Shown here: one piece after another, positions 6,069-13,709 of the stretch
Layout of the letters: each line of letters starts with the position of its first letter
Position numbering within the stretch: the first letter of the stretch is position 1
DNA from: Mycobacterium sp. ENV421
GTDB taxonomy: Bacteria > Actinomycetota > Actinomycetes > Mycobacteriales > Mycobacteriaceae
Direction of reading: 5' to 3'
DNA length: 37,508 bases
Assembly (NCBI RefSeq): GCF_002887815.1
Contig: NZ_PDHO01000037.1
Location: 1-37,508, forward strand
The notes under the pieces: generated by a model
The model's database searches: none
The model's input: only the letters and a program-made list of their open reading frames with translations
What the model was told of the DNA's origin: nothing
Position numbers and translations under genes: made by a program

Positions 6069-7799
6069 TCAGCCGCGCGGGACTCGCTCCAGGCCCATGC
6101 CGAGGCGCTCCGGCACATGCATGCGGGCGAAGATGCGCGCCACATCGGGGGGCACGTCGGTGCGGGTGATGCGGCTGACGAGCACCATCGTCGCGAACGC
6201 CAGCGGGACGGTGACGGCGGCGGGGTAGCCGATCAGCGCGGTCAGCCAGCCGCCGAGCACGTCGTCGCCGACCCAGCCGGTGATCGCGACGAGGATGGCC
6301 AGACCGGAGGCCAGTGCGCCGACCGCCAACCCGGCGATCGCCCCGGCGGCGGTCAGCCCGCGCCACCAGATGCCGAGGACCAGCAGCGGGCACAGGGTGG
6401 ATGCCGCGACGGCGAAGGCCAGGCCGACACCGCGCGAGAGCTCCAGGACCGGGGCGACGACGGAAAGCGGAATGGGGACGAGGCCGGCGATCAGCGCCAC
6501 CATCCGGAAGTCGCGGACCCGCCCACGCAGCACATCGGTGGACAGCGCGCCGGCGATGCTGACCAGCAGACCGGACGAGGTCGCCAAGAAGGCCGCGATG
6601 GCGCCGGCCGCGACCAGGGCGCCGAGCAGTTCGCCGGGCAGCCCGGCGATGGCGGCCGACGGCAGCAGCAGCACCGCGGCGTCGGCCTTGCCGGTGATGA
6701 GCAGCTGAGGCACATACAACCGGGCGAACACCCCGAGCAGTACGGGGAACAGATAGAACAGCGACAGTAGGGCGATCACGCTCAGCGCGGTACGGCGCGC
6801 GGCGCGCCCGTCGGTGTTGGTGTAGAAGCGGACCAGCACATGGGGGAGGCCCATGGCGCCGAGGAATGTCGCCACCATGATGGAAAACACTTGGTAGAGA
6901 GGATGTTTACCGCCCAATCCGCCGCCGCTGACGATCCACTCCGAGCCGATGGCGGGTGCGCCGACGACGACGGGGGTCTGAGCTCCGGCAGCCAGCGTCA
7001 GGGTGGTGCCCTTCTGAAGGCGGTACTCGCCGGGACTGTGCAGGGTGCCGCTGTGGTCCGGGCCGGTCACCGTGACACCGGCCGGGTCGGCGACCGTGAC
7101 CACAACGTCGGTGTCGATGCTGACGACGGTCGGCTGGTCCACCGTGGGCGGGAGTGGGCCGCCGAGTGCGGGGTGTTCGTGTCCGAAGTGCATCAGCAGT
7201 GCCAACGCGGGCACCGCGACCGCGGTCAGCTTCAGCCAGTACTGGAAGGCCTGGACAAAGGTGATCGAGCGCATGCCACCGCCGACGACATTGGCGATCA
7301 CGATCCCGCCTACCGCCAGCGGACCGATCCAAACGGGAACGCCGAGAAGGGCTTTCAGGGCAAGTCCGGCACCCTGATATTGGGGAACGAGATAGAAGAT
7401 GCAGACGGTGACGACCACGAGCATCGCGACCCGGCGCACCCGCGGCGAGCCGAGCCGGAACTCCGCGAAGTCCGGCACGGTGTAGGCGCCGGAGCGGCGC
7501 AGGGGAGCGGAGACGAACAGCAGCAGACCCAGGTAGCCCGCGGTGAAGCCGACCGGGTACCACAGCGCGTCGGCGCCGTACTTGGCGATCAAGCCGGCGA
7601 CCCCGAGAAACGAGGCCGCTGAGAGGTATTCACCCGAAATCGCGGCGGCATTCCAGCGTGGGCCCACAGTGCGGGACGCCACCAGGAAGTCGGAGGTGGT
7701 GCGCGACAACCGAACCCCGTAAGCACCGACGGCCACCGTCGCCACCGCCGCCGCGATCAGGCCACCGGCGGTCAGGGCCGTCGCCGTCGATCCGCTCAT
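6069..7799 (-). CDS. Sodium:solute (cation/carboxylate) symporter, large form
   Basis: This 576-residue SSS-family transporter is a paralog of the symporter at 3920-5554. Shared motifs include AAAISGEYLSAASFLGVAG, VPDFAEFRLGSPRVRR, GGGMRSITFVQAFQYWLK, GLPHVLVRFYTNTDGRAARR and the GALSTDVLRGRVRD loop. It differs by an insertion of about 90 residues (roughly 212-300) between membrane segments, rich in Val, Thr and Gly (TVDQPTVVSIDTDVVVTVAD...), which probably forms an extracytoplasmic beta-rich domain. The ATG overlaps the stop of the small membrane-protein gene (ATGA). It is the last gene of the kinase-regulator operon. The substrate is unproven, but acetate, propionate or pyruvate are likely by family. 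Confidence 0.88.
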   Translation of the reverse strand: MSGSTATALTAGGLIAAAVATVAVGAYGVRLSRTTSDFLVASRTVGPRWNAAAISGEYLSAASFLGVAGLIAKYGADALWYPVGFTAGYLGLLLFVSAPLRRSGAYTVPDFAEFRLGSPRVRRVAMLVVVTVCIFYLVPQYQGAGLALKALLGVPVWIGPLAVGGIVIANVVGGGMRSITFVQAFQYWLKLTAVAVPALALLMHFGHEHPALGGPLPPTVDQPTVVSIDTDVVVTVADPAGVTVTGPDHSGTLHSPGEYRLQKGTTLTLAAGAQTPVVVGAPAIGSEWIVSGGGLGGKHPLYQVFSIMVATFLGAMGLPHVLVRFYTNTDGRAARRTALSVIALLSLFYLFPVLLGVFARLYVPQLLITGKADAAVLLLPSAAIAGLPGELLGALVAAGAIAAFLATSSGLLVSIAGALSTDVLRGRVRDFRMVALIAGLVPIPLSVVAPVLELSRGVGLAFAVAASTLCPLLVLGIWWRGLTAAGAIAGLAVGALASGLAILVAITGWVGDDVLGGWLTALIGYPAAVTVPLAFATMVLVSRITRTDVPPDVARIFARMHVPERLGMGLERVPRG

Positions 7800-8206
7800 G
7801 GTGGACCCTCTGGAGCCGCCGGGCCTGCGACATCGGGCACGTCGTCGACCACACCCATGAAGTCGCGTTCGCCTTGTTCGGCCAGCCGGATGAACAGCCG
7901 GCCGATGCCGTAGAGCGCCGGATAGACCAGGAGCGCCAGGGTCAGCCAGTTCAGCCGAACTCCGAATATGGTGGCGGCGGACAGTTCTGGGAACACCGCG
8001 TTGAGCAATGGCAGCGCGGCCATCCCGCCGGCCACCACGGCGGCCAGTCGCAGCGCCAGCCCGAGCTGGGCGCGCATCAGTCCGCGGACCAGCGCATCGC
8101 CGACTTCGGTCTGCTCCTGCACCTCCACCCGGGTGTGCACCAGGCGGCTGCCGCGCCGGTGGGCCAGCACGACCCGCTCGCGCTGCGGCCGACCCGGCCT
8201 AGTCAT
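7796..8206 (-). CDS. Small two-helix membrane protein between regulator and symporter
   Basis: This 136-residue protein has a basic N-terminus, then VGDALVRGLMRAQLGLALRL leading into two membrane segments (about residues 49-70 and 85-107). It ends with an acidic, Pro-rich tail (DDVPDVAGPAAPEGPP). I recognise no named family. By position and architecture it looks like the functional counterpart of DUF485 for the large symporter: a small two-helix protein directly upstream of an SSS transporter with a 4-nt ATGA overlap. It overlaps the end of the LytTR regulator by 8 nt, so all three are tightly coupled. Confidence 0.8.
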   Translation of the reverse strand: MTRPGRPQRERVVLAHRRGSRLVHTRVEVQEQTEVGDALVRGLMRAQLGLALRLAAVVAGGMAALPLLNAVFPELSAATIFGVRLNWLTLALLVYPALYGIGRLFIRLAEQGERDFMGVVDDVPDVAGPAAPEGPP

Positions 8207-8978
8207 CGGCCGTCCCCGGCCGGAAGGTCCGCATCGGATCGCGGATCAGCCGGTCGCGCAGTTCGCGGGCCTGGCGGCGGCTGACCGGAAGCTCGACCGG
8301 CGCCGAGGCTCCGTTGGCGCGCAACCGCACCATCGTGGAGGCGCCGGAGGTGCGCAGCCCGGTCACCATGTTCAGCGCGACGAGATAGGACCGGTGCACC
8401 CGCTGGAACCCTCGGCTGCGCCAGCGATCTTCCAAGGTGCTCAACGGAATTCGTACCAGATGCGAACCGGAGGCGGCGTGCAGGCGGGCGTAGTCACCTT
8501 CGGCCTCGACCCAGCCGATGGTATCGCAGCGCACCAGCTGGGTGACCCCGCCGAGCTCGACCGGGATGGTGTCGGCCTGCGGCTCGTCGGCTGGCGGGGC
8601 CGGCTCCGCGGCGCGCGCGGACACCACCCGCCGGACCGCCTCGTCGAGGCGCTCCTTGCGGATGGGCTTGAGCAGATAGTCCAGCGCCCCGACCTCGAAG
8701 GCGGCCACCGCCTTGTCGTCGTGCGCGGTGACGAACACGACGGCGGGTGGGTGAGCGAAATTGCCCAGTACACTGGCCAATTCGAGACCCGAGAGCCCCG
8801 GCATGTTGATGTCCAGGAAGATCGCATCCACGGTGCGTTCGTTGATGATCCGCAACGCCGACGTGGCATCGCCTGCGCCGGCCACCTCGGCGACGTCGGG
8901 ATGCTCACCGAGCAGGTAGGTGAGCTCGTCGAGCGCCGGGGCTTCGTCGTCGACGGCCAGCACCCACAGCCCTGCCAT
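8199..8978 (-). CDS. LytTR-family response regulator
   Basis: This 259-residue protein has a receiver domain at residues 1 to about 120, with the acidic pair DDEAP near residue 10, phospho-acceptor Asp56 in FLDINMPG and the switch lysine in DYLLKPI. The C-terminal LytTR DNA-binding domain (about 150-255) contains VEAEGDYARLH, LSTLEDRW and FQRVHRSYLVAL. LytTR regulators bind paired 9-bp direct repeats, and such a site lies at 5997-6026. The ATG at 8978 has an AAGGAG ribosome site and matches the receiver start; a longer frame upstream belongs to the kinase gene. The partner kinase ends 8 nt upstream. Confidence 0.93.
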   Translation of the reverse strand: MAGLWVLAVDDEAPALDELTYLLGEHPDVAEVAGAGDATSALRIINERTVDAIFLDINMPGLSGLELASVLGNFAHPPAVVFVTAHDDKAVAAFEVGALDYLLKPIRKERLDEAVRRVVSARAAEPAPPADEPQADTIPVELGGVTQLVRCDTIGWVEAEGDYARLHAASGSHLVRIPLSTLEDRWRSRGFQRVHRSYLVALNMVTGLRTSGASTMVRLRANGASAPVELPVSRRQARELRDRLIRDPMRTFRPGTADD

Positions 8979-8986
8979 GGTTCTCC

Positions 8987-10168
8987 TTAAACCCGTACGC
9001 CCGCGCGGAACTTGGGCACCCGCATGATCACCTTCGTGCCCGCACCCGGGGCGGTTTCGACCACCAGACCGTAGTCGTTGCCGAACGCCGCGCGCAGCCG
9101 ATGGTCCACATTGCTCAGCCCGACGTGTGCGGTCTGCTCGCCGTCGCCCAGGACGTCGCCGTGCCCGGAACGCAGGGTTTGAGGATCCATGCCGACGCCG
9201 TCGTCCTCCACGCTGATGACGCAATCGGAACCCTCGTTGCGAGCGATGATTTCGATCGATCCGCCCTGCCGCCCGGCCAGGCCGTGGCGAACCGCGTTCT
9301 CGACCAACGGCTGCAGCGCGAGGAACGGCACCACCACGGTCAGCACCTCGGGTGCGATCTGCAGGGTCACCGACAGATTCGGCCCGAACCGGGCGCGTTC
9401 GAGAGTCAGGTAGCGGTCGATGTTGCGCAGCTCGTCAGCCAGCACCGTGTAGGGACCCGCGGAGCGGAACGAGTAGCGGGTGAAGTCGGCGAACTCCAGG
9501 ATCAGGTCGCGGGCCCGGTCCGGATCGGTGCGGACGAACGAGGCAATCGTGTTGAGCGCGTTGTAGATGAAGTGTGGGCTGATCTGTGCGCGCAGCGCGA
9601 GAACCTCGGCCCGGTCGAGGCGGGCCCGCGACGCGTCGAGCTCGGCCAGCTCGAGCTGGCTGGCGGCGTACCGCGCGACCTCGGCGATCGCGCCCAGCAT
9701 GCCCGGCGACGGTTCGGCGGCGTTGACCACGACGAGCACGCCGATCACCATGCCGTCGTCGTCGAGCAGCGGCTGGGCCACCACCGCGGGAGTCTGGTCG
9801 CGGGCGAGCACCCGGCGCTGCCCGGAGATTGCGTCCCGGGCGGTGTGGTGGCAGACCTCGAGGATGGCCGGCGTCCACAACGCGTCACCGGGCGGATCGA
9901 GAGCCAGTAGGCCGGTGTCGCCGTCGTAGAGCGCGACACCGTCCGAGCCGGTGAGGCCGCGCAGGTGCGGGGCGGCGCCGGCCGCGGAGTCCGCATCCAA
10001 ACCCTTGCGCAGCGAGCGCGCCGCCAGCGAGGCGGTGTGCAGCGCGGCGTGCACGGTCCGTTCCGCCGGTGTGGTGACCACGCTGCGGGTCAGCACGGCG
10101 ATCGCGCCGACAATCAACGCGACCGCGGCGAGCGCGACGGCCAGCGCGAGCGCTACCGCACCCGACAT
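8987..10168 (-). CDS. LytS-type sensor histidine kinase with GAF-like domain
   Basis: This 393-residue membrane-anchored kinase has one hydrophobic helix (about residues 5-28) and a GAF-like sensor region (about 60-175, including VVAQPLLDDDGMVIGVLVVV). The His_kinase/LytS H-box LRAQISPHFIYNALN carries the phospho-accepting His199. The HATPase domain has N-box LQPLVENAVRHG (Asn291) and G1 DDGVGMD. E. coli relatives (BtsS, YpdA) sense pyruvate and control a transporter through a LytTR partner. The architecture here has a single helix rather than the 5TM-LYT sensor, so the ligand may differ. The start has a GAGG ribosome site. It heads the operon kinase, regulator, small membrane protein, symporter. 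Confidence 0.92.
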   Translation of the reverse strand: MSGAVALALAVALAAVALIVGAIAVLTRSVVTTPAERTVHAALHTASLAARSLRKGLDADSAAGAAPHLRGLTGSDGVALYDGDTGLLALDPPGDALWTPAILEVCHHTARDAISGQRRVLARDQTPAVVAQPLLDDDGMVIGVLVVVNAAEPSPGMLGAIAEVARYAASQLELAELDASRARLDRAEVLALRAQISPHFIYNALNTIASFVRTDPDRARDLILEFADFTRYSFRSAGPYTVLADELRNIDRYLTLERARFGPNLSVTLQIAPEVLTVVVPFLALQPLVENAVRHGLAGRQGGSIEIIARNEGSDCVISVEDDGVGMDPQTLRSGHGDVLGDGEQTAHVGLSNVDHRLRAAFGNDYGLVVETAPGAGTKVIMRVPKFRAGVRV

Positions 10169-10181
10169 CTCGGCGCCTCGC

Positions 10182-10268
10182 TTACTGGACGGGGCAGGCG
10201 TACTTCCGGGCTACATCGAACACCCGCTCCTGCGCGCCGGGGCCGATCACGTCTGTCACCCGTCTCAT
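10182..10268 (-). CDS. Possible 28-residue small protein upstream of the kinase
   Basis: The frame reads MRRVTDVIGPGAQERVFDVA, then RKYACPVQ and TAA, ending 13 nt before the kinase start. Third codon positions are overwhelmingly G or C, as in real genes here. An in-frame GTG at 10277 is an alternative start. The same frame continues upstream only as antisense of the DNA-repair gene. There are no recognisable domains. It could be a leader peptide or a small regulatory protein for the kinase operon. Conservation has not been tested. Confidence 0.35.
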   Translation of the reverse strand: MRRVTDVIGPGAQERVFDVARKYACPVQ

Positions 10269-10327
10269 GCCGTTCACGATTGCACACCTGAGCGGCCCAG
10301 ATACCCGAACCGATCCGATCGTCGTCC

Positions 10328-10333
10328 TAGACT
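10328..10333 (+). promoter_or_regulatory. Putative -10 element of the HhH-GPD gene
   Basis: TAGACT is followed by 7 nt and the ATG at 10341, which is leaderless spacing. There is no Shine-Dalgarno sequence before the ATG. Confidence 0.48.
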
Positions 10334-10340
10334 GTCGGCC

Positions 10341-10910
10341 ATGGCGAGATTGCAGCTCACCGGAGATCCCGCGTCCGACGACCTGTTGAGTGAGGATCCG
10401 TTCGCGCTGCTGACCGGCATGCTGCTGGATCAGCAGATCCCGATGGAGACGGCGTTCGCCGGGCCGCGCAAGATCGCCGAGCGGATCGGCGGCATCGACC
10501 CCCGGCTGATCGCCGACTGCGACCCCGAGCAGTTCACCCAAGAATTCTCGAAAACACCTGCCGTGCACCGGTTCCCGGGCTCGATGGCCAAACGTGTGCA
10601 GGACCTGGCCCGCGAGATCGTCGACCGCTACGACGGTGACGCCGCGCAGCTCTGGCTTGACGGCGATCCCGACGGCGCCGAGGTGCTGCGCCGGCTGAAG
10701 GCACTGCCCGGTTTCGGTGAGCAGAAGGCCAAGATCTTCCTGGCTCTGCTGGGCAAGCAGTACGGCGTCACCCCCAAGGGTTGGCGCGAGGCTGCCGGCG
10801 ACTACGGCAAGGCCGGCACCCACATGTCGATCGCCGATGTGGTCGACAAGGGGTCGCTGGAAGAAGTCAGGGCATACAAGAAGAAGATGAAGGCCGCAGC
10901 GAAGAAATAG
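10341..10910 (+). CDS. HhH-GPD base-excision DNA repair family protein (Rv1156-like)
   Basis: This 189-residue protein contains FALLTGMLLDQQIPMETAFAG near the N-terminus and the helix-hairpin-helix LPGFGEQKAKIFLALLGKQ at about residues 125-145. These are features of the HhH-GPD DNA glycosylase superfamily that excises damaged bases. It is shorter than AlkA or EndoIII and lacks their iron-sulfur cluster cysteines. The family places Asp after the hairpin (GPDTA); here the equivalent region reads YGVTPKGWREAAGDYG, so glycosylase activity is uncertain. The Lys-rich tail (YKKKMKAAAKK) may aid nucleic-acid binding. DUF1059 follows after 8 nt in an operon. Confidence 0.85.
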   Translation: MARLQLTGDPASDDLLSEDPFALLTGMLLDQQIPMETAFAGPRKIAERIGGIDPRLIADCDPEQFTQEFSKTPAVHRFPGSMAKRVQDLAREIVDRYDGDAAQLWLDGDPDGAEVLRRLKALPGFGEQKAKIFLALLGKQYGVTPKGWREAAGDYGKAGTHMSIADVVDKGSLEEVRAYKKKMKAAAKK

Positions 10911-10918
10911 GAGGCACC

Positions 10919-11065
10919 ATGAAGACTCACATCAACTGCCCGTGTGGCGAAGCGATCAGCGCCAAGGACGAGGACGAACTCGTCGACCTCACCAAGCAGC
11001 ACCTCGCCGCGGCGCACCCCGGCATGGATTACGGCCGGGACGAAATCCTGTTCATGGCCTACTAG
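10919..11065 (+). CDS. DUF1059 small putative zinc-binding protein
   Basis: This 48-residue protein reads MKTHINCPCGEAISAKDEDE, then LVDLTKQHLAAAHPGMDYGR and DEILFMAY. The CPC pair followed by HLAAAH suggests one metal site of two cysteines and two histidines, the usual DUF1059 pattern. Function is unknown. A strong AGGAGG ribosome site overlaps the stop of the preceding DNA-repair gene, so the two are co-transcribed. A long palindrome follows directly after the stop. Confidence 0.85.
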   Translation: MKTHINCPCGEAISAKDEDELVDLTKQHLAAAHPGMDYGRDEILFMAY

Positions 11066-11073
11066 GCACCGTC

Positions 11074-11133
11074 ATCGAGTCAGACCTGAGAGCGACGATT
11101 CACCGAAATATTCGCTCTCAGGTCTATCTCGAT
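11074..11133. repeat. Long inverted repeat, probable bidirectional terminator
   Basis: Arms 11074-11095 and 11112-11133 pair at 20 of 22 positions, including a perfect 14-bp core (AGACCTGAGAGCGA, 11082-11095), around a 16-nt loop. The element sits between the convergent DUF1059 and wax-synthase genes. Its right end is 4 bp from the wax-synthase stop. Arm length and loop length resemble the palindrome at 3859-3916, though the sequences differ. Confidence 0.75.
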
Positions 11134-11137
11134 GCGG

Positions 11138-12538
11138 TCAGGCCACCCCCACGGCGGCCTCGAGTTCCGCGAGCGCGGTTTCGGTCAGCGGGATGAGGTC
11201 GTCGACGTCGGCCATCACCTCACGGTCGGCGATGTATCCGACGCCGATCCGGTCGGCGTAGGAGCACAACGTCACGTTGAGCGCCATCCCGTCGTACACC
11301 ACTGACACGGGATAGATCTCGTCGACGCTGGCCCCGTTGAGGTAACACTGCCGTGGCGGACCCGGCACATTCGAAATCGGCAGGTTGTAACTGGGCCGCA
11401 CCCACGAACTGAACGGCAGCAGCGGTGCCAACGCCGTCGGCACGACAGCCGGCATCACGACCATCAGCATCGCGCCCGGGCCCCGAGTCGACACCTGGTG
11501 CTTGACCCCCGCCATCGCCTCGTGCACCAACCGCAGCCGCTGCGCGGGGTCGTCGCGGTTGGTGGCCAGCGGACACAGTCCGAGGCCGAATTGGTTGCCG
11601 TGCCCGTTGTCGTCCGGGGCCGAGTCGCGGTCGCGCACGGTCACCGGGCACAGCGCCACCAGCGACTGCTCGGGCAGTTCGCCCTGTGCGGTCAGCCAGT
11701 CCCGCAGCACACCGGCGACCAACGCCGTCACGACGTCGTTGCCGGTGACACCGGCTGCGTGCTGGATAGCGCGAATTCTGTTGTGGTCCAGGCTGGTTGC
11801 CGCAAACGCCCGCCGATGGCTGAGCTTGGTGTTGAACCGGGTGTGCGGTGCGCCGAACGGCGCCGCGATCGTCGGCGTGATCAGTCCGCCGACCAGGTTG
11901 GTCACTTCCGCCGACGCGACGTTGCGGGCCAGACTCAGTCCGGACGCCGCGACACCCGCGACGTCTCGCACCACCGACAGCGGATTGAGGCCGCGCCGGC
12001 GGGGCGGTTCGGGGGGTGCGGCGTCGGCGTAGAACGGCGGCATGTCGCGCCGGTCCGGATCTTCCGACAGCGAGTCGGCGACCATCCTCAGGCCCGCGAC
12101 GCCGTCGATCACGATGTGATGGATCTTGATGTACAGGGCGAGCCGGTTGCCTGCCAGCCCGTCGATCAGATACGCCATCCACATCGGCGCCGATCGGTCG
12201 AGCGGCTCGGCGTGCAACTCCGACACCAGCTCCCAGAGTTCCGTGGCGCCCGCATCGGGCGGCAGCGTCAGCCGGTGCACGTGGTGGCGCAGGTCCAGCT
12301 CGTCCACCTCGCGCCACGCCCACAAGCCGCCGGTCTCCACGCCGCGGTGCGGATGCCGGCGCAGCCGACGGTCAACCGGATCGGAGGCGGTCAGAGCCTG
12401 CGTGTAGAGCTCGTCGACGAACGTCGCGCTCGAGATCCCGCTCGGCGGGGTCATGATCAGAGCGACGGCGACATGCATCGGGCTGGAGATCAGCTCAGCC
12501 GTCAGCATCATCGCGTCAAGCGGGTCGAGCGTCTCCAT
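11138..12538 (-). CDS. Wax ester synthase/diacylglycerol acyltransferase (WS/DGAT family)
   Basis: This 466-residue acyltransferase makes triacylglycerol or wax esters from acyl-CoA and diacylglycerol or fatty alcohol. The catalytic motif HHxxxDG appears as HHIVIDG at about residues 139-145 (IKIHHIVIDGVAGLRM). Other family landmarks are the N-terminal LDPLDAMMLTAE, PLDRSAPMWMAYLIDGL, GNDVVTALVAGVLRDWL and near the end SNVPGPPRQCYLNGA. Length matches the family (about 460). Mycobacteria carry many paralogs, so the exact tgs number cannot be given. It lies alone on the minus strand with a likely promoter at 12583-12578 and a palindrome at its 3' end. Confidence 0.93.
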   Translation of the reverse strand: METLDPLDAMMLTAELISSPMHVAVALIMTPPSGISSATFVDELYTQALTASDPVDRRLRRHPHRGVETGGLWAWREVDELDLRHHVHRLTLPPDAGATELWELVSELHAEPLDRSAPMWMAYLIDGLAGNRLALYIKIHHIVIDGVAGLRMVADSLSEDPDRRDMPPFYADAAPPEPPRRRGLNPLSVVRDVAGVAASGLSLARNVASAEVTNLVGGLITPTIAAPFGAPHTRFNTKLSHRRAFAATSLDHNRIRAIQHAAGVTGNDVVTALVAGVLRDWLTAQGELPEQSLVALCPVTVRDRDSAPDDNGHGNQFGLGLCPLATNRDDPAQRLRLVHEAMAGVKHQVSTRGPGAMLMVVMPAVVPTALAPLLPFSSWVRPSYNLPISNVPGPPRQCYLNGASVDEIYPVSVVYDGMALNVTLCSYADRIGVGYIADREVMADVDDLIPLTETALAELEAAVGVA

Positions 12539-12577
12539 GTGGTACCGAGCCCCGTCGGGTTGGACTGCCGATCCCCA

Positions 12578-12583
12578 ACCCTA
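12578..12583 (-). promoter_or_regulatory. Putative -10 element of the wax-synthase gene
   Basis: TAGGGT on the minus strand would start transcription near 12570, giving a leader of about 30 nt before the ATG at 12538. Just upstream, GGCTT-TTC-AAGCC (12588-12600) is a short hairpin abutting the stop of the secreted-protein gene and may end that transcript. Confidence 0.35.
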
Positions 12584-12600
12584 GCGCGGCTTTTCAAGCC

Positions 12601-13680
12601 TCAGGGCACGACGGTCGAACCGATTGTCGGCATGAAGGTGCACTGCTTGTCGACAGTGGTGACCTGGCCGAAGATCGTCGACATGATGCTGCCGGAGCCG
12701 GTGTCGGCGATGGCGGTCAGCGTGGTCGGGCCCGCGGAGTTGATGTCCGGATTCGGCTTCAGCGTGACGCTGCCCGACTTGCCGGTGGTCAGGTTCACCC
12801 AGGTGACGTTCAGCGGGAGCTTCTGCTCGGCGGCCGGGGCTGGAGTGCCCACCGCGGTGAAGACGTAGGCGGTCTGCCCGGCGGCCGGACCAGGGGTCGG
12901 GATCTTGGCCGGGCCTGCGACGGAGATCGCGGTCGCGATCACGTTGCCGCCGTCCTTGAGGCACCCGTTGCTGATAGACGGGTACATGAAGTCCTGGGTC
13001 GGCGGGCTGGCCGGGTCGTAGTTCGGGGGAGTCGCCGCCGCGGGCGCCGGCGCCGGTGTCGCGACATTGATCGAGTTGCCGGCCGGCGTCGCCGTCGGGG
13101 TCGGCGGCGCGGCCGGGTTCACCACGGTCACCGGGGTGGGCACCTCAGGAAGTGCCTCGGGCGCCGGGCCGACGGCGTGCGCCGGGTCGATGCCGATGGG
13201 CAGATGCGCCTCGGTGCCGAAGATCGAGCTGGGTGCGGCGCCATCGGGCAGATGTTCAGGCAGGGGGACAGGGCCGTTACCCGTGCCGGGCGTCAGCAAC
13301 GGCGTGGTGCCGTGCGCGACGCCGGTCGCCTGGGCGGCGGGGGGAGCCGCCGCAGGCAACGCGGCCGAGGGGCCGGCGGCCCCGCCCTCCTGCACGAACT
13401 TGGTCACTTGCTGGGCCAGTGCCGCCGAGCCGCCTGGCGTGGTGGCACCACCAGCGAGTTGTGAAGCAGCCGCGAGGAGCAGCGACTGCGCCGATGAGGG
13501 GTTCCCCGCGGCCTGCTGGACGACCGGACCGAGCATCTGCATGGCGTCGAGGCCGGGCAGCTGACCGGGATCCAGCGGGATGGCCGGGTCCGCGGCCGCG
13601 ACCGGGCTGAACGCCAGGTTGGTCGCGGCCACGAACGTGGCGGTGGTCAGCAGAATTGCCAGCTTGGCGATCTGCGGCAC
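12601..13680 (-). CDS. Secreted Ala/Pro-rich protein (Rv1157c-like)
   Basis: This protein of about 360 residues has an N-terminal signal peptide (LAILLTTATFVAATNLAF, cleavage near PVAAADP). A helical stretch follows (QLPGLDAMQMLGPVVQQ...SSAQSLLLAAASQLAGG), then a long Ala/Pro-rich linker, then a C-terminal domain from about 245. That domain starts DFMYPSISNGCLKDGGNVIA, has two cysteines and beta-strand-like segments, and ends CTFMPTIGSTVVP. No enzyme motif is visible. I prefer the GTG at 13680 because GGGAG lies 6 nt before it; the ATG at 13695 has no ribosome site. It follows the paralogous gene by about 30 nt, so they form one operon. Order next to pimE matches Rv1157c-Rv1158c from memory. 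Confidence 0.82.
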   Translation of the reverse strand: MPQIAKLAILLTTATFVAATNLAFSPVAAADPAIPLDPGQLPGLDAMQMLGPVVQQAAGNPSSAQSLLLAAASQLAGGATTPGGSAALAQQVTKFVQEGGAAGPSAALPAAAPPAAQATGVAHGTTPLLTPGTGNGPVPLPEHLPDGAAPSSIFGTEAHLPIGIDPAHAVGPAPEALPEVPTPVTVVNPAAPPTPTATPAGNSINVATPAPAPAAATPPNYDPASPPTQDFMYPSISNGCLKDGGNVIATAISVAGPAKIPTPGPAAGQTAYVFTAVGTPAPAAEQKLPLNVTWVNLTTGKSGSVTLKPNPDINSAGPTTLTAIADTGSGSIMSTIFGQVTTVDKQCTFMPTIGSTVVP

Positions 13681-13709
13681 GGTGAACTCCCTCATCGGGT
13701 GGTGGTTGG

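Noticed and set aside
8979..9224. N-terminal extension of the LytTR regulator
   Set aside because: The added 82 residues are Arg-rich and lie in the kinase gene; the receiver starts at 8978 with a good ribosome site.
9951..10340. N-terminal extension of the HhH-GPD protein
   Set aside because: It is antisense to the kinase gene and low complexity; a leaderless promoter marks the ATG at 10341.
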